Of a stretch of 12,273 nucleotides of DNA, positions 5,651-10,948 are shown piece by piece. Location: contig CAYFPZ010000004.1 in assembly GCA_964345105.1 (NCBI GenBank), positions 1-12,273 of the forward strand, written 5' to 3'. The stretch's first letter is position 1; each line of letters begins with the position of its first letter. Under the pieces are notes generated by a model. That model searched no databases, was not told where the DNA came from, and was given only the letters and a program-made list of their open reading frames with translations. This DNA is from DG-33 sp964345105. GTDB lineage: Archaea > Hadarchaeota > Hadarchaeia > Hadarchaeales > Hadarchaeaceae. A program made the position numbers and the translations under genes.

Positions 5651-5744
5651 TGGGGCCAGGGTCGGGATTTGAACCCGACTCACGGGATATCTGCGAGAAA
5701 CTCCCCACAGTCCCGGATGTTAACCAGACTACACTACCCTGGCC
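5651..5744 (-). tRNA. tRNA-His(GUG) with one canonical intron
   Basis: Read on the minus strand, an encoded extra G(-1) at 5744 faces discriminator C73 (5654), the hallmark of tRNA-His. Acceptor GCCAGGG pairs with CCCTGGC, the T-arm is TCGGG-TTCAAAT-CCCGA, and CCA is encoded at 5651-5653. The anticodon arm is CGGGA-CTGTGGA-TCCCG, interrupted by a 16-nt intron (5689-5704) at the usual 37/38 position; the anticodon GTG is at 5706-5708. It lies 46 bases upstream of the riboflavin-pathway reductase gene, on the same strand. Confidence 0.93.
5689..5704 (-). other. tRNA-His intron (37/38)
   Basis: A 16-nt intron just after G37, the standard archaeal site. GAG and CTC inside it can pair. Removing it gives a 7-nt anticodon loop CTGTGGA. 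Confidence 0.85.
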
Positions 5745-5830
5745 ACGACTAAAAATTGGTGAGGCTTGTATTTAGACTTACTTTTTCGCGAGGTCTGGCG
5801 GTTAAGAACCGTGCCTAGGGCAGAAGCGGG

Positions 5831-5953
5831 AGGTCCTTCAAAAACTTCCTAGGCCACGCCCACGAGCAGTTTCTGGAAGTCGGCTTACAAATGATACGGG
5901 ACAACTACTACCTAAACATCTGCATATTTTCTACAGAAAAATTTAATACATAG
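5831..5953 (+). pseudogene. Possible HEPN-like gene remnant
   Basis: An open frame (GGC at 5819 to TAG at 5951-5953) reads RSFKNFLGHAHEQFLEVG from 5831, then QMIRDNYYLNICIFSTEKF. The spacing of LxxAxExLEVG, a short amphipathic stretch, and YYLNICIF resembles the first two helices of HEPN domains (minimal toxins, often RNases, paired with MNT antitoxins). It has no usual start codon before ATG 5888, stops after about 40 residues, and lacks the rest of the domain, including the RxxxxH region. I read it as a decayed fragment. It may instead be chance, because the match is by eye only. No antitoxin partner is visible. Confidence 0.25.
5937..5949 (+). promoter_or_regulatory. Probable TATA box for alanine dehydrogenase
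   Basis: AAAAATTTAATAC is centred about 37 bases before the preferred TTG start at 5980, which would give a leader of about 10 bases that still includes GGTG at 5971-5974. Weak evidence based on position and composition. Confidence 0.4.
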
Positions 5954-5979
5954 AATTCATATTGACTAAAGGTGCTAAA

Positions 5980-6963
5980 TTGAAAGTATTGTTGCTCTCA
6001 AGAGCTGAGGTCAAAAAGCTCATTTCAATACGTGAAGCTATCAAAGCCGTTGAGGAGGCATTTAGGGCAAAAGAACTTGGGAAAACCCAGATGCCTCCAA
6101 AATCATATATATTCTTAAACCGCCACAATGGCGATTTCAGGGTAATGCCTGCTTATCTGGAAGACACTGAAGCGGCGGGAGTAAAAATTGTCAACGTTCA
6201 TCCGCAAAACCCTAGTAAGCACGGTATGCCTACGGTGATGGCAATCATCGTGCTGCTTGACCCACGAACCGGTGCCCCGCTTGCAATCATGGACGGTACA
6301 ACGATTACTAATGTAAGAACCGGAGCCAGCGGTGCTGTGGCGGCAAAGTACTTGGCGCGGGAGGACTCTCGTGTGGTTGCAGTTATTGGGGCGGGGGTAC
6401 AAGCTACAAATCAGTTTTTAGCCCTAAACGAGATTTTCAAAATTGAAGGATTGAGGGTAAGCGACAAGTTTGAGGCGAACACGAAAAAATACGCCTCTGA
6501 AATGAAAAAACGGTTCGATATCAGCATAAAGATAACCGACGTTAAGGAAGCTGTTCAAGGTGCAGACATCATAGTAACAACCACACCAGTCAAGAGCCCC
6601 ATCGTCATGAACGATTGGGTATCAGAGGGTGTGCATATTAACGCAATAGGCGCGGATGCTCCGGGCAAGCAGGAACTTGACCCCAAGATATTGAAAAGAG
6701 CTAAAATAGTTATAGACAACTGGGAGCAAGCGCCCCACAGCGGTGAGATAAACGTCCCTTTTTCAAAAGGTATGTTGACTCGCGAGGATATACATGCTGA
6801 ACTCGGGGAGATAGTTAGCGGGAAAAAATCCGGTCGCACATCACGCGACGAGATAACGGTTTTCGACTCGACCGGTCTGGCGATTCAAGACATGGCAACT
6901 GCTTGGCTAGTTTACAAAAAAGCTAAAAAAATTGGAATGGGCACGGAAGTGGAGTTGCTGTGA
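5980..6963 (+). CDS. ala: Alanine dehydrogenase, ornithine cyclodeaminase/mu-crystallin family
   Basis: The protein closely resembles archaeal NAD-dependent alanine dehydrogenase of Archaeoglobus (AF1665), which interconverts alanine with pyruvate and ammonia. Numbering from TTG 5980 (327 residues), landmarks are QMPPK (37-41), GVKIVNVHP (67-75, with the substrate-contacting lysine), LAIMDGT (101-107), the Rossmann loop GAGVQA (137-142), HINAIGADAPGKQELDP (219-235, with the catalytic-type aspartate) and FDSTGLAIQD (295-304). I prefer TTG at 5980 because GGTG (5971-5974) lies 5 bases upstream and the resulting start MKVLLLSRAEV aligns with the known N-terminus. A TTG at 5962 is the longer alternative. 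Some family members are ornithine cyclodeaminases or other imino-acid reductases, but the MPPK and GADAPGKQELD context favours alanine dehydrogenase. Confidence 0.9.
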   Translation: MKVLLLSRAEVKKLISIREAIKAVEEAFRAKELGKTQMPPKSYIFLNRHNGDFRVMPAYLEDTEAAGVKIVNVHPQNPSKHGMPTVMAIIVLLDPRTGAPLAIMDGTTITNVRTGASGAVAAKYLAREDSRVVAVIGAGVQATNQFLALNEIFKIEGLRVSDKFEANTKKYASEMKKRFDISIKITDVKEAVQGADIIVTTTPVKSPIVMNDWVSEGVHINAIGADAPGKQELDPKILKRAKIVIDNWEQAPHSGEINVPFSKGMLTREDIHAELGEIVSGKKSGRTSRDEITVFDSTGLAIQDMATAWLVYKKAKKIGMGTEVELL

Positions 6964-7302
6964 TCATCGGTCAACGGCGACAAGATGGGTTGGCACGACT
7001 TCTTTTCCCTTTCGACAGTTCAACTAAAAATTTTGTTGACAATTCGTTTGGTGATTCGACTCTAAGCATACTTCATGGTATTATCAAAACCTTAAAAAAA
7101 TTAGTTTAGTATAAATTTAATATAAATTTATCATAAAAAAAATAACAAAAGTTTATTAGTGGGATTATGAATTAACTAACGGAGTGGTTAAGAATGGTGG
7201 GGGGGTTGCCGCGCCAGCTAATTTTATGCCAAAGAAATGTGTGGGGTACACGTTGGCGGTTGAAAACGAACCTCATATTGAAGGAGGTCTGAAAACGCGT
7301 TC
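6964..7302 (+). other. 339-bp intergenic region before cofH
   Basis: The region is strongly AT-rich from about 7020 to 7180, then becomes G-rich before cofH. It holds two copies of TATAAATTTA (7110-7119 and 7121-7130), the best promoter candidates for cofH, which imply a leader of roughly 150 bases. It also holds a possible 40-aa leader frame (7184-7306) and AAGGAGGT at 7281-7288. No RNA gene or recognisable riboswitch is seen. Confidence 0.6.
7110..7130 (+). promoter_or_regulatory. Tandem TATA-like repeat upstream of cofH
   Basis: TATAAATTTA occurs twice with one A between the copies. Either copy fits an archaeal TATA box, with transcription expected to begin near 7140-7155. The duplication could give two start sites 11 bases apart. 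Confidence 0.5.
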
Positions 7303-7306
7303 GTGA
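7184..7306 (+). CDS. Possible 40-aa leader or coupled small protein before cofH
   Basis: A GTG at 7184 opens a frame of 40 codons whose TGA (7304-7306) overlaps the GTG start of cofH (7303-7305) in a GTGA arrangement, typical of translational coupling. A later ATG at 7226 would give 26 residues. The translation (MVKNGGGVAAPANFMPKKC at the start, VENEPHIEGG later) matches nothing I recognise. The overlap and the absence of any other content in the region are the only arguments for it; no good Shine-Dalgarno element precedes it. Confidence 0.25.
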   Translation: MVKNGGGVAAPANFMPKKCVGYTLAVENEPHIEGGLKTRS

Positions 7307-8430
7307 GCTCGCGAAAAAAGATGGATATCGGCGCTGATGTTGCCCCTGAATTCTCGGAAATCTTGAGCAAGGCATTGGCAAGCGAGGAGCTGAGTGTGGT
7401 CGATGGCGAACGGCTGTTAAGAGCCGAAGGCGGGAAACTCCACACACTCGTTCGTGCGGCAGATGAAGTACGGAGTAAAATCGTTGGGGAGATTGTAACT
7501 TACGTAATAAATAGGAACATTAATCACACTAACATTTGCGCGGGAAGCTGCAAGTTCTGCGCTTTTAAACGTTCGCCCGATGATCCCGACGCCTACATGC
7601 TCACTCATGAACAAATCGCAGAAAAAGTTCGTGAGGCAATTGAGTTTGGGGCAACAGAGGTTTGCATCCAAGGTGGACTACGTACTGATTTCGGCCTGAA
7701 GGACTACATCAGCATCCTCCAAGCTGTGCGAGATGTCTCACCGAGCATTCACATTCACGCCTTCTCCCCTTCTGAACTTGACAACATCGCGATGCGTGAG
7801 GACCTGCCTGTCGAAGAGGTCGTCAAAACGCTTCGCGACGCGGGGCTAAATTCGGTTCCAGGAACGGCAGCTGAAATCCTTATCGGCCGTGTTCGAGAAA
7901 TCATCTGCCCGAAAAAAATCCCCACAAGCCGGTGGGTCGAGATAATCAAAACTTGTCATCGCTTGGGCGTGCCAACTACAGCTACGATGATGTACGGACA
8001 TGTGGAAACGTTGCGAGAAAGGGCACAACATCTATCCCTGATTCGCGAGATTCAACACGAGACCCGAGGCTTCACCGAATTCGTTCTTTTACCTTTCATG
8101 TTTCACAATACACAGCTTTGGCGCGGGGGATTGGTCAGCTCATCTCCAAGCGTCCTCGAAAACCTCCGGGTCCATGCGGTTTCAAGACTGATGCTCGCTG
8201 GTTTCATCAATAATATTCAAACCTCGTGGGTCAAGCTTGGTCCACGCGGAGCCCAGCTGATGTTAACAGCGGGGGCAAACGATTTGGGTGGGACCCTGTT
8301 TGAGGAAAATATCTCCCGAGCAGCTGGAGTAAACCGACAGCTGATGACGTCCGAACAGCTAGAACAACTTATCTTGGAATTAGGACGTATACCCCGCCAA
8401 CGAACTACAACATACGAGTTGCTTGAATAA
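7303..8430 (+). CDS. cofH: CofH, radical SAM F0 (7,8-didemethyl-8-hydroxy-5-deazariboflavin) synthase subunit 2
   Basis: A 375-residue radical SAM enzyme of the CofH/MqnC/MqnE group. In F420 synthesis CofH transfers the 4-hydroxybenzyl radical of tyrosine to 5-amino-6-ribitylaminouracil; CofG then closes the ring. The [4Fe-4S] motif is CAGSCKFC (C79, C83, C86), the CxxxCxxC of this group. Also visible: CIQGGLR (121-127), HAFSPSE (152-158), GLNSVPGTAAEI (181-192), TATMMYGHVE (226-235) and GANDLGGT (324-331). Start: GTG at 7303, because TGA is in frame at 7279-7281 and the only other nearby start is ATG 7321; AAGGAGGT at 7281-7288 lies upstream, but its 14-base spacing is long. Neither cofG nor cofC/D/E is present here. 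A menaquinone (futalosine) enzyme is the main alternative, less likely in an archaeon with this sequence. Confidence 0.88.
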   Translation: MSSRKKMDIGADVAPEFSEILSKALASEELSVVDGERLLRAEGGKLHTLVRAADEVRSKIVGEIVTYVINRNINHTNICAGSCKFCAFKRSPDDPDAYMLTHEQIAEKVREAIEFGATEVCIQGGLRTDFGLKDYISILQAVRDVSPSIHIHAFSPSELDNIAMREDLPVEEVVKTLRDAGLNSVPGTAAEILIGRVREIICPKKIPTSRWVEIIKTCHRLGVPTTATMMYGHVETLRERAQHLSLIREIQHETRGFTEFVLLPFMFHNTQLWRGGLVSSSPSVLENLRVHAVSRLMLAGFINNIQTSWVKLGPRGAQLMLTAGANDLGGTLFEENISRAAGVNRQLMTSEQLEQLILELGRIPRQRTTTYELLE

Positions 8431-8435
8431 TGTGA

Positions 8436-8570
8436 AAAGATAAATGCCCCGTTATAGCTGGAGTAATTGTCGTTATTGTGAGTGTCATTATAAGTGTGGA
8501 ATCGGCGTTTATTTTGCCGCCTTGGATAAAACCTTTAAATTTTGAAAACAGACAAACGCTGAGAAGATGA
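8436..8570 (+). other. Open hydrophobic frame ending in ATGA overlap with ddh
   Basis: A 44-codon open frame follows a TGA at 8433-8435 and ends with TGA at 8568-8570, overlapping the ddh ATG as ATGA. It reads as a membrane helix (AGVIVVIVSVIISVES) followed by AFILPPWIKPLNFENRQTL. There is no start codon before the helix (the first is GTG at 8478), so it may be the tail of a truncated small membrane gene that was once coupled to ddh, or chance. The ddh TATA-like box lies inside it. Confidence 0.25.
8534..8541 (+). promoter_or_regulatory. Probable TATA box for ddh
   Basis: TTTAAATT lies 26-33 bases before the ATG at 8567. This implies an almost leaderless transcript, which agrees with the weak Shine-Dalgarno context (GAGAAG) immediately before the ATG. 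Confidence 0.5.
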
Positions 8571-9544
8571 AAAAGATAAATATTGGTATTATCGGTTATG
8601 GCAATGTTGGACGGGGCGTCAAAAATGCTATTGAAAGAAATGCGGATATGAAATTAGCGGCTATTTTGACTCGGAGACCAGAACAGGTGAGAAAGGAAAT
8701 TAAAGATGTTCAAGTTTTTCATACTGATGAATCCCTTCCTGAAAGCATTAAAATAGATGTGGCGGTTCTTTGTGGAGGTTCCAGAAAAGACATTCCAATT
8801 CAAGGCCCAAAATTCGCAGAGAAATACAATACAGTAGATTCCTTTGATACGCACGCGGATATCCCAAGTTATTTTAAGAAAATGGATTCTATCGCAAAAA
8901 AACACGGAAATGTATCCATAATTTCTGCTGGTTGGGATCCTGGTATTTTCTCTCTTGAGAGAGTTTTGGGCGGTGCTTTTTTGCCTGAAAGTAAGCGTTA
9001 CACCTTTTGGGGCAAAGGGGTCAGTCTCGGACATTCAGATGCAGCGAGAAAAGTTAAGGGAGTTTTGGATGCGATACAGTATACTATTCCCATAGAAAAG
9101 GCAATTCAACGCATAAGAGCCGGTGATACTCCAGATTTTTCAAAAAGAGAAATGCACAAAAGGGTGGTTTATGTTGTTCCTGAAAAAGGAGCAGATTTTA
9201 AAAAAATAAGAAAGGAAATAACTGAGATGCCTAAATACTTCGAGGGATACGATACAGAAGTTATATTCATAACTGCGAAAGAAATGAAAAAACATTCTAC
9301 TTTTTCTCACGGTGGTTTCGTTTTTACATCAGGGGTAACGGGTGATGATAACAGACAAATTCTCGAATACAAATGCCAGTTAGAAAACAATCCAGAATTC
9401 ACTGGCAACGTTTTAGTTGCCTGCGCCAGAGCAGCTTATCGACTAAACAAGAAAGGATACAGGGGAGCGTTTACCTTCTTAGATTTTCCCTTGAGTTTTT
9501 TGAGTCCATACTCTGGAGAGTTCTTAAGAAGAAAAGAGTGGTAA
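8567..9544 (+). CDS. ddh: meso-Diaminopimelate dehydrogenase
   Basis: A 325-residue NADPH-dependent meso-diaminopimelate D-dehydrogenase, which reductively aminates L-2-amino-6-oxopimelate to meso-DAP, the precursor of lysine. Landmarks: GYGNVGRG (10-17, Rossmann loop), CGGS (69-72), FDTHADIP (93-100), SAGWDPG (120-126), GKGVSLGHSDA (149-159), QYTIP (171-175), FSHGG (246-250) and TFLDFPLSFLSPYSGE (303-318). These cover the cofactor site and the DAP-binding residues seen in the Corynebacterium enzyme, and the length is typical. Base composition is clearly more AT-rich than in the neighbours (many AAA, GAA, ATT and TTT codons). The enzyme is mainly known from Firmicutes, Bacteroidetes and some Actinobacteria, so lateral transfer from a bacterium is likely. 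It lies between cofH and the 3' end of a convergent tRNA-Leu gene. Confidence 0.95.
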   Translation: MKKINIGIIGYGNVGRGVKNAIERNADMKLAAILTRRPEQVRKEIKDVQVFHTDESLPESIKIDVAVLCGGSRKDIPIQGPKFAEKYNTVDSFDTHADIPSYFKKMDSIAKKHGNVSIISAGWDPGIFSLERVLGGAFLPESKRYTFWGKGVSLGHSDAARKVKGVLDAIQYTIPIEKAIQRIRAGDTPDFSKREMHKRVVYVVPEKGADFKKIRKEITEMPKYFEGYDTEVIFITAKEMKKHSTFSHGGFVFTSGVTGDDNRQILEYKCQLENNPEFTGNVLVACARAAYRLNKKGYRGAFTFLDFPLSFLSPYSGEFLRRKEW

Positions 9545-9568
9545 CTTCAACAACGAGTATTTGATCTC

Positions 9569-9574
9569 TTTTTT
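9569..9574 (+). terminator. Oligo-T terminator after ddh
   Basis: A run of six T's 25 bases after the ddh stop codon. Short T runs are sufficient terminators for archaeal RNA polymerase. No hairpin is needed or clearly seen. Confidence 0.5.
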
Positions 9575-9590
9575 GCAAAGTGGTGGAGAG

Positions 9591-9595
9591 AAAAA
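9591..9595 (-). terminator. Oligo-T terminator after tRNA-Leu
   Basis: On the minus strand this reads TTTTT within CGTTTTTCTC, about 20 bases after the tRNA-Leu CCA. It faces the ddh terminator, as expected between convergent units. Confidence 0.45.
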
Positions 9596-9615
9596 CGAAA
9601 TCTAGTAGTCAAAGG

Positions 9616-9722
9616 TGGTGCGGGGGACGGGATTTGAACCCGCGAACCCCTACGGGACCAGCCCCTCAAGCTGGCACCTTTAGTCGGTCGTTAGACCTTT
9701 GACCTGACTCGGCCACCCCCGC
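9616..9722 (-). tRNA. tRNA-Leu(GAG) with a D-arm intron
   Basis: On the minus strand, acceptor GCGGGGG (9722-9716) pairs with CCCCCGC, discriminator A is at 9619, and CCA is encoded at 9618-9616. The anticodon arm is CCAGC-TTGAGGG-GCTGG with anticodon GAG. A class II variable arm (CCC-GTA-GGG) and the T-arm GCGGG-TTCAAAT-CCCGT follow. Between the D-arm and the anticodon stem lies a 19-nt excess. AAAGGT is repeated at both ends of it (9700-9695 and 9681-9676), so removing one 19-nt unit gives an 85-nt tRNA with a normal D-stem and one base (position 26) before the anticodon stem. The exact cut within the repeat is undetermined. Confidence 0.92.
9677..9695 (-). other. tRNA-Leu intron (near positions 25/26)
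   Basis: A 19-nt intron at a non-canonical place, bounded by the direct repeat AAAGGT. The removed unit may shift by up to 5 bases without changing the mature tRNA. Confidence 0.75.
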
Positions 9723-9748
9723 GCCAAGCAAAATTATGTGCTGTGTAG

Positions 9749-9757
9749 GTTTTAATC
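9749..9757 (-). promoter_or_regulatory. Probable TATA box for tRNA-Leu
   Basis: The minus strand reads GATTAAAAC, 27-35 bases before the first base of the tRNA, in the gap after the rpo3 stop. This suggests that the tRNA is transcribed separately or in addition to read-through. Confidence 0.4.
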
Positions 9758-9760
9758 TTC

Positions 9761-10549
9761 TTAGAGTTTCTTCACTTGCTTCGAAAATTCATTGAGCTTG
9801 TCCTCTAGAACCCCCATTGCCTTAAGGAGAATCTGTTCGGGCGGTATGCTGCCCGTCGACTCGATGTGGAAGATGAACTTCGTGGGGTCGCTTCCTATTC
9901 GGATTGCCTTGGGCGAGCAAGCCTCGGCGCAGGCTTTGCACATCGTGCATAGCATTATATCGCTAATTTTCGGTTTTTTCCCAGCGAGCTCGATGATTTT
10001 CACCGGGCAGACCTTGACACAGGCACCGCAACCGTCGCAAGCTTTTTCGTTAAGCTCGAACACTGGCATGTACTTATACGCGACCACCCCAGGTTGCCAT
10101 TTCGCGTGCTCCTTGCCAAATCCCAAACGCGCGATGGCAGTCAGCTCGAGGTGCTGCTTCTTCTCAAGCTTGATGATCGGAACCGAGCTGCTCACTGGCA
10201 CGACTTCTTCATCGGTCGACTTCAAATCACCACTGAGTGCGGTCACGGGTCCCTCGCGCTTGAGCGTCAGGGCCACGCTACACTTCGGGCAGAGCCCTTC
10301 CCGACAGCCGCACTCACCGGGCAGGTTGTAGCCTTTCAGGGGCGTGCGAAGGGGGACTAACCCAAGTCGGTGCGTGAGAACCTCGTCGTACATCGCCGAA
10401 TCATTGACTTTGAACTCGACTTCGTCGATTGCCATCACCGGTACTTCACGTAGCGCGGCCCGGCGGAGGGCGTTCGCGAAGGCCGGGTTAGCGCCAGAAA
10501 GCACGAACCCCATCTCGTCACCTTTGAGCTTTCGGATTTTGAGTTCCAT
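9761..10549 (-). CDS. rpo3: DNA-directed RNA polymerase subunit D (Rpo3) with two Fe-S cluster motifs
   Basis: A 262-residue archaeal RNA polymerase subunit D (RpoD), which dimerises with subunit L as the assembly platform, equivalent to eukaryotic Rpb3 and one copy of bacterial alpha. The N-terminal part has NPAFANALRRAALREVPVMA (21-40), the classic alpha-like dimerisation helix. Four cysteines at 80, 82, 87 and 90 (ECGCREGLCPKC) are as in other archaeal D subunits. A ferredoxin-like domain follows with CDGCGACVKVC (171-181) and CTMCKACAEAC (201-211), eight cysteines that fit two [4Fe-4S] clusters. Many archaea keep one or none. The start ATG at 10547-10549 is preceded by a strong Shine-Dalgarno GAGGTGA overlapping the rps11 stop. 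It is the last protein gene of the ribosomal operon here. Confidence 0.97.
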   Translation of the reverse strand: MELKIRKLKGDEMGFVLSGANPAFANALRRAALREVPVMAIDEVEFKVNDSAMYDEVLTHRLGLVPLRTPLKGYNLPGECGCREGLCPKCSVALTLKREGPVTALSGDLKSTDEEVVPVSSSVPIIKLEKKQHLELTAIARLGFGKEHAKWQPGVVAYKYMPVFELNEKACDGCGACVKVCPVKIIELAGKKPKISDIMLCTMCKACAEACSPKAIRIGSDPTKFIFHIESTGSIPPEQILLKAMGVLEDKLNEFSKQVKKL

Positions 10550-10551
10550 TT

Positions 10552-10560
10552 TTTCACCTC
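10552..10560 (-). promoter_or_regulatory. Strong Shine-Dalgarno for rpo3
   Basis: The minus strand reads GAGGTGA, ending 5-6 bases before the ATG. Its first bases overlap the TGA of rps11, so translation of the two genes is probably coupled. It is the strongest ribosome-binding element in this operon. Confidence 0.7.
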
Positions 10561-10948
10561 ATACTCGGCGGCCCCTTCTCCCTCCAGGCCTTCGACATCC
10601 ATCGTGTGGAGTCGGCGTGGTGTCCTCAATTCTCCCGATTCTTAAACCTGCACGCGCTAGTGCCCGAATTGCCGCCTGCGCTCCGGGGCCAGGACTCCTC
10701 GAACTGCCCCCGCCCGGCGCACGCACTTTGATGTGAATGCCTGTGAAGCCCTTCTCCATCGCTTCCTCAGCCGCACGCATCGCAGCCTGCATCGCCGCGT
10801 AGGGTGAGGACTCCTCCCGGTCGGCCTTGACCACCATGCCTCCCGACCAGCGGGCCACGGTCTCGGCCCCGGTAAGGTCGGTTATGTGGATGATGGTGTT
10901 GCTAAACGATGAATAAATGTGAGCGACTCCCCACTTCCCGTCCGTCAT
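10559..10948 (-). CDS. rps11: 30S ribosomal protein S11
   Basis: A 129-residue uS11 protein, part of the platform of the small subunit next to the mRNA exit channel. Family marks are WGVAHIYSSFSNTIIHITDL (6-25), ARWSGGMVVKADREESSPYA (32-51), GIHIKVRAPGGG (69-80) and the C-terminal IEDTTPTPHDGCRRPGGRRG. The length is standard. The ATG (10946-10948) overlaps the TGA of rps4 as ATGA, indicating coupled translation. Confidence 0.98.
   Translation of the reverse strand: MTDGKWGVAHIYSSFSNTIIHITDLTGAETVARWSGGMVVKADREESSPYAAMQAAMRAAEEAMEKGFTGIHIKVRAPGGGSSRSPGPGAQAAIRALARAGLRIGRIEDTTPTPHDGCRRPGGRRGRRV

Noticed and set aside
5651..5744. A tRNA-His lacking an encoded G(-1)
   Set aside because: A first count suggested this. 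Placing T8 and A9 correctly shows that the G at 5744 is position -1 and faces C73, so the tRNA is normal.
8444..8545. A 33-aa cysteine-rich frame (NCRYCECHYKC) between cofH and ddh
   Set aside because: The cysteine pattern is eye-catching, but there is no ribosome-binding element, it overlaps the ddh TATA box, and the sequence matches no metal-binding family I know.
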